Of a stretch of DNA of 64,000 nt, positions 49,031 to 63,600 are shown piece after piece (the stretch's first letter is position 1; every line of letters starts with the position of its first letter). Position numbers and translations under genes: made by a program. A model generated the notes under the pieces. That model saw nothing but the letters and a program-made list of their open reading frames with translations. It was not told the DNA's origin and did not search any database. The DNA is from Myoxocephalus aenaeus (Eukaryota; Chordata; Actinopteri; Perciformes; Cottidae): contig JBAMJR010000180.1 in the NCBI GenBank assembly GCA_038501785.1, forward strand, positions 5,164,001 to 5,228,000, given 5' to 3'.

Positions 49031-49960
49031 TTAGGCCCAAAATAAACAGTGAAAAATAGGCGTGTTATCACAACGGGAGAAAAACCTTTTGGCTGTTAGC
49101 TGCCCGACGTTAATTCAGCGGCTTCATGTGCATGTTTATTTAACAAAGAACATATGCGAGGGCAACCACCTAATTGTCTGCATCGCATCTGAGCGTCACA
49201 TTTTTGTCGTCTTCCTACTTGAGACGTTTGTTTTGATTCCTCGTAACCGGGGACAGACTTCTCATCGCGTTAGCTTAGCATGCTAACGAGCAGGCGCTTT
49301 TGATTCACTTCGTTGCTATCTGTTGTTAAACATTTAGCTTCCACACATTGTACTATAATCGTGATGTATTTCAAACAAAAAAAACAAGAACATTTGGTTT
49401 AATGTTGGCTCTTAGCAGCGGCGTTTTGAGACTGTGTACCCGGCTAGCTTAGCTTCAGTGTTAGCTAGTCCGGCTAACTTTTGCTAAACAGCAAGTTACT
49501 GCTGAGCGGATTCAGCTAGTCGGTTTACAGGAATCTGACGTTACTTTATTGGTAGTTTCCCGTCCTCAGAAAGAGCTTACCTGATTGAGTTAAGGTTTCT
49601 ACAAAATACTCATTTAAATGTCACTGTTTTTTTGTTTTTCCTTAGTGTAGACATTTTTTTTTACAAACGCTTAGGAGCAAATTCAGTCGAAAGCCACCTG
49701 CAAGTGGAACCTTTAACCCGCTTCAATATGAAGTCAAAAGGAATAAATAGGTTGAAACTCCACCTGTCATATTGTGTATGAAATGGGTATGACCACCGCA
49801 ATGAGTATTCTTGTTTGTAGATTTATTTTTGACCTCTTTTACCCCCATCTGTGGTTGTCAGAAAGCGAGTTTGTGCCAAATCAACCTTGGTACCCCCCTC
49901 CCATGCCTCTCTACCTTGTAGCCTCACATGCCCTCACGTCTAGTTTGAAGCACTTGTTCG

Positions 49961-49998
<38 letters not shown>

Positions 49999-51635
49999 GC
50001 TTGCGTTCATTCATTCATCTGTACATGCATTACTACAGCTGGCCCTCTTCACAGCTGCTCCCCCTGATAGCAGAGTATGTCTGTGTGTGCAAAACTGTCA
50101 TAAGCCCTCCTGCTCAGTGTTCAAAAGCTCGCTGGCTGCGCCTCTCTTCTGCTTTCTGACCTGCACCTATTCCCTGCTCCTATTGTATTTACTCCCCCCT
50201 CCTGCTGTCTGTCCTCCTGCCCCCTGAATTGCGTTCCCTACTTCACGAACTGACCGGCACTAACCAACCAACCCCAGTTGAACGTGTTTTTCCTTGAACT
50301 TCATAGAAAATGTACATTGTTGGTCAGTGTGTGATGTCCCTGACAAATTAATCCTGTTTGAAAAAAGGTGTGTGTGTGTGTTGCAAGGTAACTGTTTCTT
50401 TACGTGGGTTTTCTCCAATTCATTCACAGTTTTTCATAACAGTGGTGGTCTTGTTTGCGTTGGTGTACCTGCTATTCGCCATATGTTTCTTCTACTACCA
50501 TCAGCTCCTTTCATGTATCCCCTCCTTACGACAACACACACACGCAGTGCGTTCTGCAAAATGCTGACCTAGCCACCGGTGACGAGCCACCTCCCTACTG
50601 CCCCAGCTTTTGTGTTGTAGGGATAACTGGATGGCATGGCGACAAAGGGCGACTGCTACTCCCAGTCCATTGCCAAGCCTCAGGAGGCTTTAATGTCATG
50701 CCGTGGCAATCTGCACAGTTTATAGCAACAATGAATCACGTTGTCATGATAGTACATTCTTTATTGAGAACAGATGCAATCGTATAAGAAGCTCTCATGC
50801 AAGCATTTAGAGCAGTTATTTTGTTATGTCGCCACATGTTATTGTTGACGTTGTTTGTTCGAGTTTTAAAAAGCAAAACATAAGAGTAGATAAAACAAGT
50901 GCCGAAACGTACCAGTTACTTGACAAATTATGTATTTATGTGCAAGCAAAAGTTTGTGTTTATTTCAGCATCATTCATTCACCATTCATACTGTTTTCAC
51001 GCAGTCTTGAGCGACAGTTACAAAAACAAATGTCAATGTTTTATTGATGAATTAGGCCAACTTTAGGTTAAAGGATGTCACGCTGCAGAATTGGCCAATA
51101 CCCACTGCCAATAGTTTCAGGTCTAATAGCCTAATGGGCTATCCTCATATTGATCCAGCGAGCCAGGCAGATAGCGTAGCCTGTGGGCATTTTTTTAAAT
51201 TTATTATGAAGATTAAGGAATTAAATTGCCACAGTCCAGCCTTTCGAGCCCACAAGCTACTGTTCTAAACTAGGCTAGAGCTCTTATCAAAGCCATTTTG
51301 CGAAAAGAGACTTGCAGCGTGTCAGTTCATCTGATGATGGACTATTTTAGCTCCATTAATACCCTAAGCCCACACAGTGTTATCCCTGCCTGAGAGTGAC
51401 TAATACAGATGAAGTAGATGTGCGTGTGTGTTTGTGAACAGTATGCATGCAAGTCTGCATATTGTTTTGATATTGCGGACCGAAGGAGTTGTGAGCTTTT
51501 CATCACATCAAGAGTCCTGGGGGCATGAATATGACCCAGACTCTCTGACTAGTCTGCCAGTATCAGTGACTGGCATTTAGACTGTAGCTGCTTCCATGCC
51601 CATTCTTACCTCATTCACACTCATCTATTCCAATG

Positions 51636-51682
<47 letters not shown>

Positions 51683-54049
51683 GCATTACGCACACCACTG
51701 TAATATCACACGGAACAGACTAAAACAAATACCAAATGTTGTTATGGAAACTTCAGATTTTGTAGAAAACTTGTAGATCTGACATTTGGCGCAGCCAATG
51801 AGGCACTGGTCTCGTACCAAGCTGCTTGTGACTGAAAGGTTACTCTGTATGCTTGTAGAGGCATGCACAGTTCAGTGATATTGCTTTTAACATTTCCCCT
51901 TTTCACATACGTGTTGCTGTAATAATTAGTATAACCAGTAATATATAATATGGTAAAAAAATCTTCTGGGCATATACAGTATAATGATTCTTGGTTCAAT
52001 TGAGCCCTACATCAGTGAGCGCTTTTACCAAAGCTGGGCTCTGTGCATGTATTGGTTCATTAATGAGTAACAGTACAACCCAGCATATGGAATATTTAAT
52101 GTGTGTGTATAATGTATTTTAATCCAGGTATTTGATACTTCCACATGGCCTCTTCCAACTCACAAAAGGCTCGCTGATAATTCAGTATTATGTACTGTAT
52201 AATTATTACGGCATAATTCAGCATTTTCTTCTCGCCTATTCCTTGCAGTGAGGAATATTCTGTTCCCGAAATCCGTATAGTTTAAAGTTTAAAATACGTA
52301 TAATTAGGAGATTTGGTGACGTAGGATCACCGTTAGTGTTGTGCTGTTGCTCATTACAATGCTGCAAAGTCTCACCTTCACACCCAGCATGTTTTATATG
52401 ACCTATAATACTATGATATAATAATTAATTCATGTTTCCCTGTCAGACCCGGGATGGACCAGTATCAACCGAGGGGTCCTGATCTGTGATGAATGCTGTT
52501 CAGTCCACCGCAGCTTAGGCCGCCATATCTCCATAGTCAAGCACCTGAGGCACAGCGGATGGCCTCCCGCACTACTGCAGGTAAAGGCTGAGCAATGAAG
52601 AGTGAAGGAAAGGGTAAATTAAGCTGACGCAAACGCAGTACATGAGCCCCAGAATACTACCACAGGTGATGACTGGTACAGAAATCTGACTCGGCACCAA
52701 GGATGCAACTCCAATTTTTTTCTCTATTTATGTTGAAATATATGCATATTCATCTGTTTGTATCTCTATCTTTAAAAACAACACTTTTTTTTTAATATTG
52801 CAAATTTGCAATACAATATTGCATTTGGGCTGTAAACTGACACCAGATCATTCTTATAGTAGTTCATTTTTATTATAAATATAATGATCGTGCACTGCGA
52901 TGAACCGTCACTGAGTCACTGCTGCATGTGGGTTTCAGATGGTTCAGACCTTGGCCAGCAACGGGGCCAACTCCATATGGGAACACAGTCTCCTGGACCC
53001 GGCTCAGGTACAGAGTGGTCGGAGGAAACCCAACCCCCAGGACAAAGTCCAGTAAGTATACTCCCTCCAGGCTCCAAATTCACAGAACAAAACTATCCCA
53101 CTTTTGCTGTGGGAAATGATTGTCCCGGCTACACAAGAATGTTATATAACCTTTAACTGGTGTTTGCAGTGGTGAAGAGCTATTGCCACCCAATTGTTGC
53201 TTAATGCCCTCTAAGCAGTCGTTTGACCGTCCTCATGGATATTGTTCTGTTCTCAGGGTTTCTGTATATCTAAAAACAGGGTAGGGTTTGTCGTTGTCGG
53301 TTTTGAAATGTGGCGAAGGGAGTGTCGTGAGATCAAGAGTTGGACCTGCGCGACATCATCTGTTCTCCTCATGTCACAAATGTGTGGAAGCACATTCTGC
53401 CCAATCTCTTAAATGTCTTCGTAAAACAAGCAGAAAACCAGTAGTAGTAACCCATCAGTTCTGACTCATTTAGTAAGATGTGAAGGAACCCCACTCAGGG
53501 CTGGCTGAGAAACCGCAGTCTTGTTTAGGCATGTAGTCAAGTTCTGAAGACTTTTTTTTTATACATTTGATTTCTGGGTGGGATTTTCATCTAAGAGAAA
53601 GAATCAACTAATCAAAGGAGAAAATGAAAGTCAAAGCTTGAACTACTTTTCATTCAAAAAATACAAATCCGCTGTTGTGCCAGCGGTAGCTGGAGAGGGC
53701 CAGTTCCTCTCCTGGGTACTGCCGGGGTGCCCTTGAGCAACCCCTAACTGCTTAGAGCACTCACTCTGACATCTCTCTACAACAAATAATGCATGTCTAT
53801 ACACAGTAAACTCACATGACTACACATGCCTGGGTAGTCATGTGGGTTTATTTTCGGAACATTTCATTTCACCCCAAGAGGAATTAATTAAGCATTTCTT
53901 CTTCTTCTCCGTGTTAACCGTCTTATCTTCTACTCTGCTCCAGTCCCACTAAGTCAGAGTTCATCAGAGCCAAATACCAGATGCTGGCCTTTGTGCACAA
54001 GCTGCCCTGTCGTGATGATGATGGCGTCACTACCAAGGACCTTAGTAAG
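48827..54049 (+). CDS. git1: git1 exons 1-4: ArfGAP domain
   Basis: MSRKLQRTEVCADCSAPDPG, then GWTSINRGVLICDECCSVHR, give the C4 zinc finger and the catalytic arginine at residue 39. SLGRHISIVKHLRHSGWPP and FIRAKYQMLAFVHKLPCRDD follow. All zinc ligands and the arginine finger are present, so GAP activity is expected. Introns 1-3 span 48879-52446, 52581-52938 and 53052-53943. Confidence 0.95.
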
Positions 54050-57000
54050 GTGAGGGCTCAGTATTTCCCAGCAGGATTTCAGCACAATTAGCCCGCGTGG
54101 ATATTGCCATATTGCTGAACTGCATGTGTAAGCACAAATTATGATTTATTTAAAGATATCAGTCGGGGACCTCGCATAAAATAAAATAAATAAAACGTGC
54201 ACAAGCACACAAACGCACACTCACGCACACTAACTCCCAGGCAGGAAGTGGTCTGAATGACACAGCAGGATGTAATGATGCTCTCTAACGCTGTGGAGCT
54301 CCATAGGGCTAATAAGGGGATTCTGCCTGTTTCTGTCTCTTCGTGACATTTATTCTTTCCACCCCCGTCACTCTGTTTCCCTCTCCCTCCTCTCCTCTTT
54401 GCGTCTCCATCAGCAACTACACTCGAGTGTGCGGACGGGGAGTTTGGAGACGTGTCTTCGGCTCCTGTCCCTCGGCGCCCAGGCCAACTTCTTCCACCCG
54501 GTCAGGAAAAATAATTAAAAAATCTACTCGCTGACTCACTTCAACGAGAAAAATGAGCCGTGCTGTTCAGTTACTCTCGCTTGTCCTGACTCTGTCTGTG
54601 TGTCTCCAGGAGAAAGGCACGACCCCGCTCCATGTGGCAGCCAAGGCAGGGCAGATCCTGCAGGCCGAGCTGCTGGTGGTGTACGGCGCTGACCCCGGAG
54701 CGCCTGACATCAACGGACGCACACCTATGGACTACGCGAGGTACAAAACACTACCTCTCACAGTTTGCATTTAAATGAAATCTGCAACAACGCAACAAGA
54801 AGGTAGAATTGTTTGTGTCTGTGTTCCAGGCAGGCCGGCCATATAGAGCTAGCAGAGCGGCTGGTCGAGTGTCAGTACGAACTGACGGACAGACTCGCTT
54901 TCTACCTTTGTGGACGGCGTCCAGGTAACCCACTGCACCAGTTAGTGGGCACCTCACATGCCCTTGTACTTTTGTAGTTAACCTCAGTGACATATGCGGT
55001 AGCTTTTATCCAGTTGTTCAGTCTCCTCTCTCCCTCTCCTTCTCCCTCTCCTCAGATCACAAGAATGGCCATTATATCATTCCTCAAATGGCAGACAGGT
55101 ATGCTCCATGACATGACATGTGTGCTGTGGTTTGATTGCATGCAGTGTCTCTGTTAGCGTACTTGAACTTTGTACCTACCTGACTTGCTATACTTCTATC
55201 ACTCTTTTCTCTGCGTCTCCCTGGCGTGGACACACTGATACTGAAGCACTTTAGTGCTCTAGCCAGATGTAACCCCACCCCTAAAAAAAAATGGAGGTAA
55301 TTAAAGGATGGCTTTGGCATCGCCATGAAAGCCGGCTGTTTATCGTAAATGCCGATCTAAGCTATTGCAGGTGCCCGCGATGATTTAGATACTTGAAGTG
55401 TGCTTGGTTTATTCATCCTAAACTGCAGGTTTGATATTGAGAGAGGCCAGAAGTGCACAGTCAGGTTACGATAAATCAAGTTCAGTGCTACTTGGCGCTG
55501 CTTCTTTCAAATATTTGATTGGCGCTGGGTTTTCTCAGCTGAGTCAGAGAAGTAACTCAGAAATACACTCGCACATGTAAGTAAGTATTTGTTGCTTAAG
55601 TGCGTCTGACCTCTGAGCTGCCGTCTAACTCCACTCCCATCTGTTCTGTTCTGGTAAATGGATCCTCTTGATGATAACAATTGAAGCGTTTTTGATGTGG
55701 CCTCTCTATCCCTCTTTCTGTCTGTTTTCTTCCTTTTTTCTCACTCGTCTTCTGTTCTCTCCATTTCGCTGCGCTTGGTGGAGCCAGAGCTCGTCCTAAG
55801 TGCCCAACACAGAGGTATCTTTACTTTCCTTGTTCCTATTTCCCCTCCCCCACCCCCAGAATCTCTTCCTTCATTTCAGTCCCCTCTGTCTGCTACCCCA
55901 TCTTTTATAGATTTTGCTTGTGGACCACAATGCGCCTATCTCTTCCTTAGCGGTTTCACAGTAGGGGGAAATTGTTAGGCCTTCATCTGCTATCACGGGA
56001 GAAATACAGCTGCACAGCAGGTTATGAGGAAAGAAACTCTAGAGGACTAAAAGCTGAAAGGAAATAGTGGCAGAGGGCCTCTTGCAGTAAGCAAAGGTGT
56101 TGCTGTGCTCTGGAGAATCACACCAGTCATATCTATATGTTCACATGAGTGGACACATAAACAATAAGATTTGACCTGCAATAAATAAATAAATATACGA
56201 TAATGCAGGAAACTGTTTAATTTCTAGCTCTTGTGTCCTCGAAGTCAAATCCATTACATTCATAACGCATTTGAGTGAAGAGAGACGTATAGTATAAGTA
56301 CAAATATGTGCAACTATTCTAGTTTTTAGCTCTGACGGTCAGTCCCCGTTACATCTCGCCCTTTCGATCTGACACCCCGTACCCCCTTCTTCCAACCAAA
56401 CACCCTTCCCATCCCCTCACCTCCCACTACTCTCTCCATATCCATGTCTTCCTCCCGTGCCTCTCCCTCCGTCTCTTTATTCCACTGCGTCTTTGTGGTA
56501 ACGGTCTGACTGTTGTTCTCTGTGTTTTTATATTTTTTTAGTCTGGACCTCTCAGAATTGGCCAAGGCGGCCAAGAAGAAGCTCCAAGCGGTGAGTTGGG
56601 TTGAATTATGAGATATTAGATGATGACTTATTGTACATTTACGTTACATTTCTACAGACGGTGCTAAGAAGTTACAGTAGATTTTATTTGGTTTTCCTGT
56701 GTCTTTAAAATGTATGTAAAAGGAAATTAATAATTAAATAAAATAGGTTAAAAAAAGTTGGTTTGTGTATCAGCCAGATTTTCCATTCCAAAATTATGTT
56801 TGTCCGTTCCAGGGCCATCTGTTCAGCCCCACGTTTCAGTAACAAAAAAAAACTGAGAGCTGATGGTCAGTTATCAACATTTAAAGTACTCTCAAAACAA
56901 GACGCAAAAGTTTTAGCATGAATAGGATAAGATAAGATGAAACTATATTAATCCCGAAGGAAATTCTTGTGCCAGAGTTTGATCAAATATTACAACAGAA

Positions 57001-60000
57001 GAATAATAAAACAACAATATAATGGAAATATAAACATGTATGAGGAATAGAATAACAATTAGTAAGTGTAAAAGAAGTAATACCGACACTAGTGCAAAAT
57101 AGAATAGAATAGCAATTACTAAGTGTAAAAGAAGTAGAATAGAATAGCAATAAGAGAAAGGTAGGTAAATAAATACAGTAAAAATTTGACTAAAATAGTA
57201 AAAGTAAAATTACAAACACAAAGATTAAAATACATGAGGAAAAAATATAAAGTGCCTAAGAAGTAATACTAACACCAGTGCCTAATTGAGACTACAATAG
57301 AAAAGTAATATTAAACATGATTGACTAAAAATGAGGCAGTAAATGTAAAATGTAGTTTAAAATCTTAAAGTGCGTGTGTGTGTGCTCAACAGCTCAACAA
57401 CCGACTGTTTGAGGAGCTAGCGATGGACGTCTATGACGAGGTGGACCGGAGAGAAAACGATGCAGGTGAGCCTAGTCTCCTCCCTCTTCACATCCTCCTG
57501 TTGCCCCTCCATGAAGTAGACAGATCCTTTTTCCCTTGTATGAAAGCTCGATGTTGAAAGTATTTGAAAACACCCCCATCACTGTCATGAACTTTAAGAA
57601 GAAAAGAAGAGAAAATAGATGTTGAGAGAACAGAGAGTGAATTCAAAGGACAGAGTGAGGAGAAAAGGAAAATTACTATTGAGGGAGGAGGGAGTGAAGG
57701 AGGAGGAGGAGGAGAGACGGAGCGAGGAACTGCCTCAGAAATTCTTGAGTCTCTCTCCTCCTCCTTGGCTCTTTTCTCCTTCTCTTTTTTTCCCCCCTTT
57801 CTTCTCTCTCTTTTCCTTCAGTAGCAGTAGCAGTCAAATTGTGCTTTCTAACAGAAGCACAGCAGGTAAGTGGCAAGGATACAAACACACACACAGACAC
57901 ACACACACAAAACGGTGGATTATAGGGGCTGGAATCCAGTTTTAGGATCTTCTGTATGGTTGTTACTGTGCTCTTGTTTATGTTTGTATGCATGTGTGGG
58001 TGGATGGACTGGGTGTTCCTTGTTAAACACATATACACACACACAAAGACTTATTTTTTGCTTCATATTTGTGTCTCCAGTGTGGCTTACAACCCAGAAC
58101 CACAGCACTCTGGTCACAGAGCGCAGTGCGGTGCCCTTCCTGCCAGTCAATCCTGAATACTCTGCCACGCGCAACCAGGTAAATACACACACACTCCATC
58201 CTACACGCACACAAACACACACTCCTTCCTACACACACAAACCTATAATGCTGACAACCACAGGTGGCATGCGTGTACTCGTATACATTTATGTTGTAGA
58301 TATTTCTTACCTGTGCACAATCCTAAAACCGAAAATAAGAAAAAAAATAATAAGAAAGAACTTGCGAGTGAAAAATCCCAAAAGAGCAGAGGGATATCTT
58401 GGCCCGTTGGACCGCCCGCGTATGTGTTTTGGGGAGAAGCCGAGAATGAGTGTGTGAAATTGACGAGCGATGTTCCTTGCCCGTGAAAAATGAGGAAAAG
58501 ATGTAATCCATCTGTGTTTCTCTCCCTCCTTCCCTCTTTTCTTCACTCTCTCTGTGTGTGTGAGAGAGAAATCCCATATGTCCTCCTCTCACATAGTTTC
58601 TCCTCATCTGCGTGGCTCATTAGTGTAAACATTGACTTCTAACACACGCCGTAAAAAACACACCTGCGTCGCTCACGTTAGGGCGGCTCACTGTGGTCAG
58701 TACCTGCTGTCTATTTATGGTGGGAAGAAAAAAACACACTTGAGCACATTTATATGGGGTGAACTTTTTACCTGCCTTTGTCTTCCAGACTATGTTATGA
58801 ATAGCACGTCGCTTCGTGCAGCATTTCCACTTCATTTGAAAGTGACCTTTTAGATTCTCGTACATGGATGCCAGCAGGCTCGTGTAATTGCACGGTTTCT
58901 TTCCTGCTGTTTGTGTGTGTGTGTGTGATGAGTGTTAAGCATGACTGTATTTTTCCACAGCACATGGTCATTGACCACAGTCGTCCCACAGGCAGCGAAC
59001 CACTGACTGTGGGCTGGATTGTATCTGTATTCCACACAACTGATGAGACAATTTGGAGAATTTTTTTTTTCTTGCCAGTAATCCCGAGTTCTAACTCCCG
59101 CCTCGCTCTGCTCTCAGGGCCGTCAGAAGCTGGCTCGCTTCAACGCTCGGGAGTTTGCCACGCTCATCATCGACATCCTGAGCGACGCCAAACGGAGACA
59201 GCAGGGGAAGGGACTCAGCAGCCCTACTGGTGAGACACTGGGAGGAAGGTGCAGATGAATTAGGGTAGAGGGCTGAAGGCAATTAGGGAGATTTTTTTTT
59301 AAAGAATAGCAAAACTTTTAATTTTTTTTACAAATATAGATAGATATCAGCTCACTTGACTATTCCCAACACCGCTATGTACAACAATGTGGAGCTTTGA
59401 AGCCTCAAACATCTTCGAAGCAAAAGTAATTATTGTTCCAAGCAGCAACACGTTGAACGGGCTCCAGTCCAGCAACTTGGGGATTTCTTTAGCAGTGGTT
59501 GTTAAAGAATTACATTTCCATTCATATCTTTATCATTGCCTCTAACAACTGGTTCTTATGTGAAACCAACATGCAAACCCCCGTTGAAATACGTTGGAGG
59601 GGGAAAAAAGCTGGCCATTCCTTAAAGCACAGATTAAAAGACAGGAGGGATAATAAATACAATTTAATGTTTAGGAGAGTAATAGATCAACATTTTTGCC
59701 TTGGCAGACACGATAGATCTGGGCATCGATGATGACCAGCATGACTACGACAGCGTAGCGTCGGATGAAGACACAGACAGCGAGCTGACCACGCAGAACA
59801 ACAACAACACGCAACGCAGCAACCGTGCAAAGGTATCGTACTCAAACACACGCCGTATTCTTGTCACATGCACGCTCACTCGCTTGGTTTTGATCACAGG
59901 CCCGACACACTCTTGAGTTTTTAAATGTTACTCAACAATTCAGTTGCGTTCCTCTCAATTGGGATTATATAGAACAAGTAGTGGCATTAGCTCGCAAAGA

Positions 60001-60615
60001 TATGCTCCGTGGTTTCCATCTTCATGACTGCTTGTCCCAGCATGCTTTGCGGGGAGTGGCCACAGTCGGGGCTGCCACATAGCTCCTGAGTGACATCATC
60101 AGCTACTCTGAGTGCTTGTCAGAGAGGCATTGTTCATACAGAGAGAGAAGGAAGAGAAGAAGAGATTGAGCGAGGGGGGGGAAAAAAGAGGGGAGAACTG
60201 GTGCAGAGTGGGAGCGGTAGAAATTATAAAGTAAACCACAGCTAAACCAGTAACTATCTCCTTTTCCTGTGGACTTGTTTAGCTCATCGGGCAGAACTCT
60301 GACTAACCACAAGTGTGAGGTTCCTCTCCCATCTGCACTCTAGAAATACGTGCATTATGTTTGTTGTGCCCGTATCAAATGTCAGTGTATCCAGTTACGT
60401 ATTGTGTTATCTATAGTACTAAGTGGAGGCATGAGAGTAAAATAGAAATGGATTGGGGAAGAGGAGGAGGACGAATTTGTAAACAAAGCACTTTTAAGAA
60501 CAGTCAATGAAAGATGTTCTATGCGGCCTTTTAGGGAGCGGTATAGACATGCTCCAGGGTCACAGGAAGTGGGGCCAGATGGTGCCTTGGGAACAAGAAC
60601 TGAGGCACCACTGTC

Positions 60616-60695
<80 letters not shown>

Positions 60696-63600
60696 ATCAG
60701 CTGTAGTGCTGGCCTCCAGGCTGCATGCCAGCCCTCCTCCTCTCACACCCACACAGTTGTAAGCTGTGTTTTATCCAGTTTAAAAGGCACTAAGTCGTAC
60801 TTCCTAACCCCAATCCTTCCTCATAGTACCTCTGCGGAAAGGCTGCATACGTTACATCCTGTATATAAGATAGAGTGGTGGGTTAACGGCACATTCATTT
60901 GTAAAAGCACTGAAGAAATTCCACATTGGGTTTTTACCCTGGAGTAGCCTCGCAAGTCTCACAGTCAGTCTCCTCACTTTGTCTGTGCATTTCTGTCCGT
61001 CTGTCTTTCTTTCTGTCCCATCAATCCAGAGCATGGACTCATCAGACCTGTCAGACGGCCCCATCACCCTGCAGGAGTACCTGGAGGTGAAGAAGGCCCT
61101 GGCCTCCTCAGAAGCCAAGGTGCAGCAGCTGATGAAGGTCAACAACAACCTGAGTGAGGAGCTCCGGCGGCTGCAGAAGGAGGTAGGAAGTCTGGAGCGC
61201 GGAGGAAAGGACGGGCAGAGAGACGCATAAGGTCTGAGGGTCAGCGTATGCAGAACCGTACACAGCAGAGTGTTTAGAAGTACAGAGCGAAAGAGAAAGC
61301 AGAAAGTGGGAGTTTAGCTCACTTCTTACGCTGTTTGATAAAATCAGAGAACAAACGGGGGCAGGAAAGAGAGATGGAACGAAGCAAAGAAGGTCAGCAT
61401 GAATCGTTTCTCAGATCGACATAAAAACCTGAAATATAAAAGTTACATTATACAATCAGAAGAAGAAAGGGTCTTGAAGAACACACCAGGTAACGAGACA
61501 GGTTGACAAAATGAGAAGGAACAGTTGATGCAGACAGAAGGAGGCCAGGATGATGGAGCGACGCGTGCATGTTTTAATGTCTTTTTGCAAGCTGATGTAT
61601 TCTTCCTGACAATCTTGTCGTTTTCCCACAACGTTGCGTCTGGAAGATGAATGTGGTCACACTGTGATTTAGTAACTAAAGCAGACGTCGGTCCAACATG
61701 GGAGCGAGGCTGCAACAGATACTCATTTCCGTCGTCATTCTCAGCCCGGGCAGTTTTTTTCACTTAATAACGTCTATTTGCGGTCGCTTCATTTGGTTTC
61801 CATGTGAGTCATCATCATTAGCTCGTCGTAGTCATTAGTGGCGGCCGGTGTCAGCTTATGTGACCCGTGATTCATGCAGGCGTTTATTTTCGGCATTTGA
61901 CTGAGGAGTTAGTGACGAACTTGTAAGTACACACTTATGTGCACAAACGCCGCAGATAGCAAATACTCTGGTTAAAGTCCCTCAGTGCAGGTGCGCCCTC
62001 ACTTACCCTTGAAAACAATACACACATATACACATATTAGTTTTTCTTCCATCCCATTCCCAAAATCTAACCCCTACTTCGACATGTAACCTATTTAATT
62101 GTCTTTACTACATATTCCCTCCCTCCCCAGTACTAATGTGAGTTAACATGTATGAGCCTTTTTACTGTACCTGTGAATTTGGATGCTTGTCTTTTGACCA
62201 TTCAGTTGACACCCCCCTCCCTTCCCTTCAACCTCCCCATGTCCCTCCCTCCATCCTCTCATCCCTCCCTGCTCCCTTCCTCCTCTCCTGTAGATCACGC
62301 GGATGCAGACAGAGAACAGTGCGCTGCGGGGGTGCCAGCAGGCTGGGGGGCCAGCTGGCCATGGGGTAGGGGGACCTGGCGGAGGAGGAGGAGGAGGAGG
62401 AGTTGGGGGTGGAGGAGGCCACTGGCAAGGGGGCGGGATGAGAGGAGGAACAGGCGGAGGGGGCATGGGTGGGTTCGGTACAGGAGTGGACCCCCCGGGG
62501 CTGTCGGTGCCCTCCTCGGTCGCCCCCAACTCCCACCCCCATCGAAGGGACCGCCAGGCCTTCTCGATGTACGAGCCGGGGGCGGCCCCCGGCCCCACGG
62601 CTCATGGTCCCCCAGTCCTGGACTCCCTGGCAGCCCGCCTGCAGCCCCTCAACACACACAGCGTAAGTTAGATCTCCCCCGGCCCCCTTTCTACTTCCCA
62701 CCTTCCTTTTTGGTGGCCATGATTGGCTCTCTTTGCCCTGATTGACGGGTCCAATCCTGATCTCTCTATTTCCCTTTCGACTTTACCCCTCCCCGCATCT
62801 CAGTTCCCGATCCTTCTCTTTTAAAAGGCCCTGTTGTGCATGAACCCCATTCAAATTTGACGTGTGTCTAAGAACAATAAAACCTGGACCTCTGATTTTT
62901 GGCACCCTAGAGGGGAAGTGCATAACTGTGGCGTTAAGCAGAAAGATGGAAAAAGGGGAATATGCTCTCTGATCGGTTGCCTGGGGACGCCTCTGATTTC
63001 TCCGCTCTCTGGCCTTCTCTTTACCTTCTCAATCCCTTTTGACCTCCCAGTTAGCTCTCCTGCTTCTGGACAGCTGCTTAATTTATTTCAACTTTGCTAT
63101 GCTCACCCACCCACACACACGCACAAAAGGGAAGGACATTTTACCAGTGATGGCATTCAGCAGCATTTTTTTAACCCACAGTATGCAGACACACACACCG
63201 CATCTGTCAACCATTCTAGGGAGACCTCCACGGAGTCCAAGTCCCCGTCTCCGTACACAAAGATTTACCTGTTTGTCTGTTTCCTTTCTGTCTGTCTGTC
63301 TCTTCACCTGTCTGTCCCTTGCTCACTGCAGTGCAGCCGTGCATCCTCTGGATGTAAGCATTCTATCTGTCATTGCATTGTTTGCCATTTCATCAAATAG
63401 TACAATAGTATTCTCCCACATGCAACGATGCACCACTGCTGCTTGTTATGCATAATCATAATGGAGATCAACGCTAGTATGTGTGTAGTCCATTTTAGAT
63501 GTGCCGTGCAGTCCTTCATCTCCAGCTAGTTTAGTTGACGGTGTTCTTAGTATTTCAGTGTTAGATAGAACTATAGAGGCATGCGGTCTTGAGAGGATGA

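Larger units (their letters stand above)
48879..52446 (+). other. git1 intron 1
   Basis: A 3.6-kb intron. Near 49265-49520 it is rich in TTAGCTTAGC/GCTAGC words. It holds a GT array at 49963-49997 and a 39-C homopolymer at 51642-51680. No exon seen. Confidence 0.6.

Noticed and set aside
57822..57865. A 44-base stretch after CCTTCAG with donor GTAAGT in git1 intron 10, open in frame
   Set aside because: Its length is not a multiple of three, and inclusion would shift the frame of the highly conserved VWLTTQNHSTL exon. No alternative acceptor within it restores the phase.
63332..63353. A 22-base potential microexon with CACTGCAG acceptor and GTAAGC donor in git1 intron 15
   Set aside because: It would shift the reading frame, and neither nearby acceptor gives a multiple of three.
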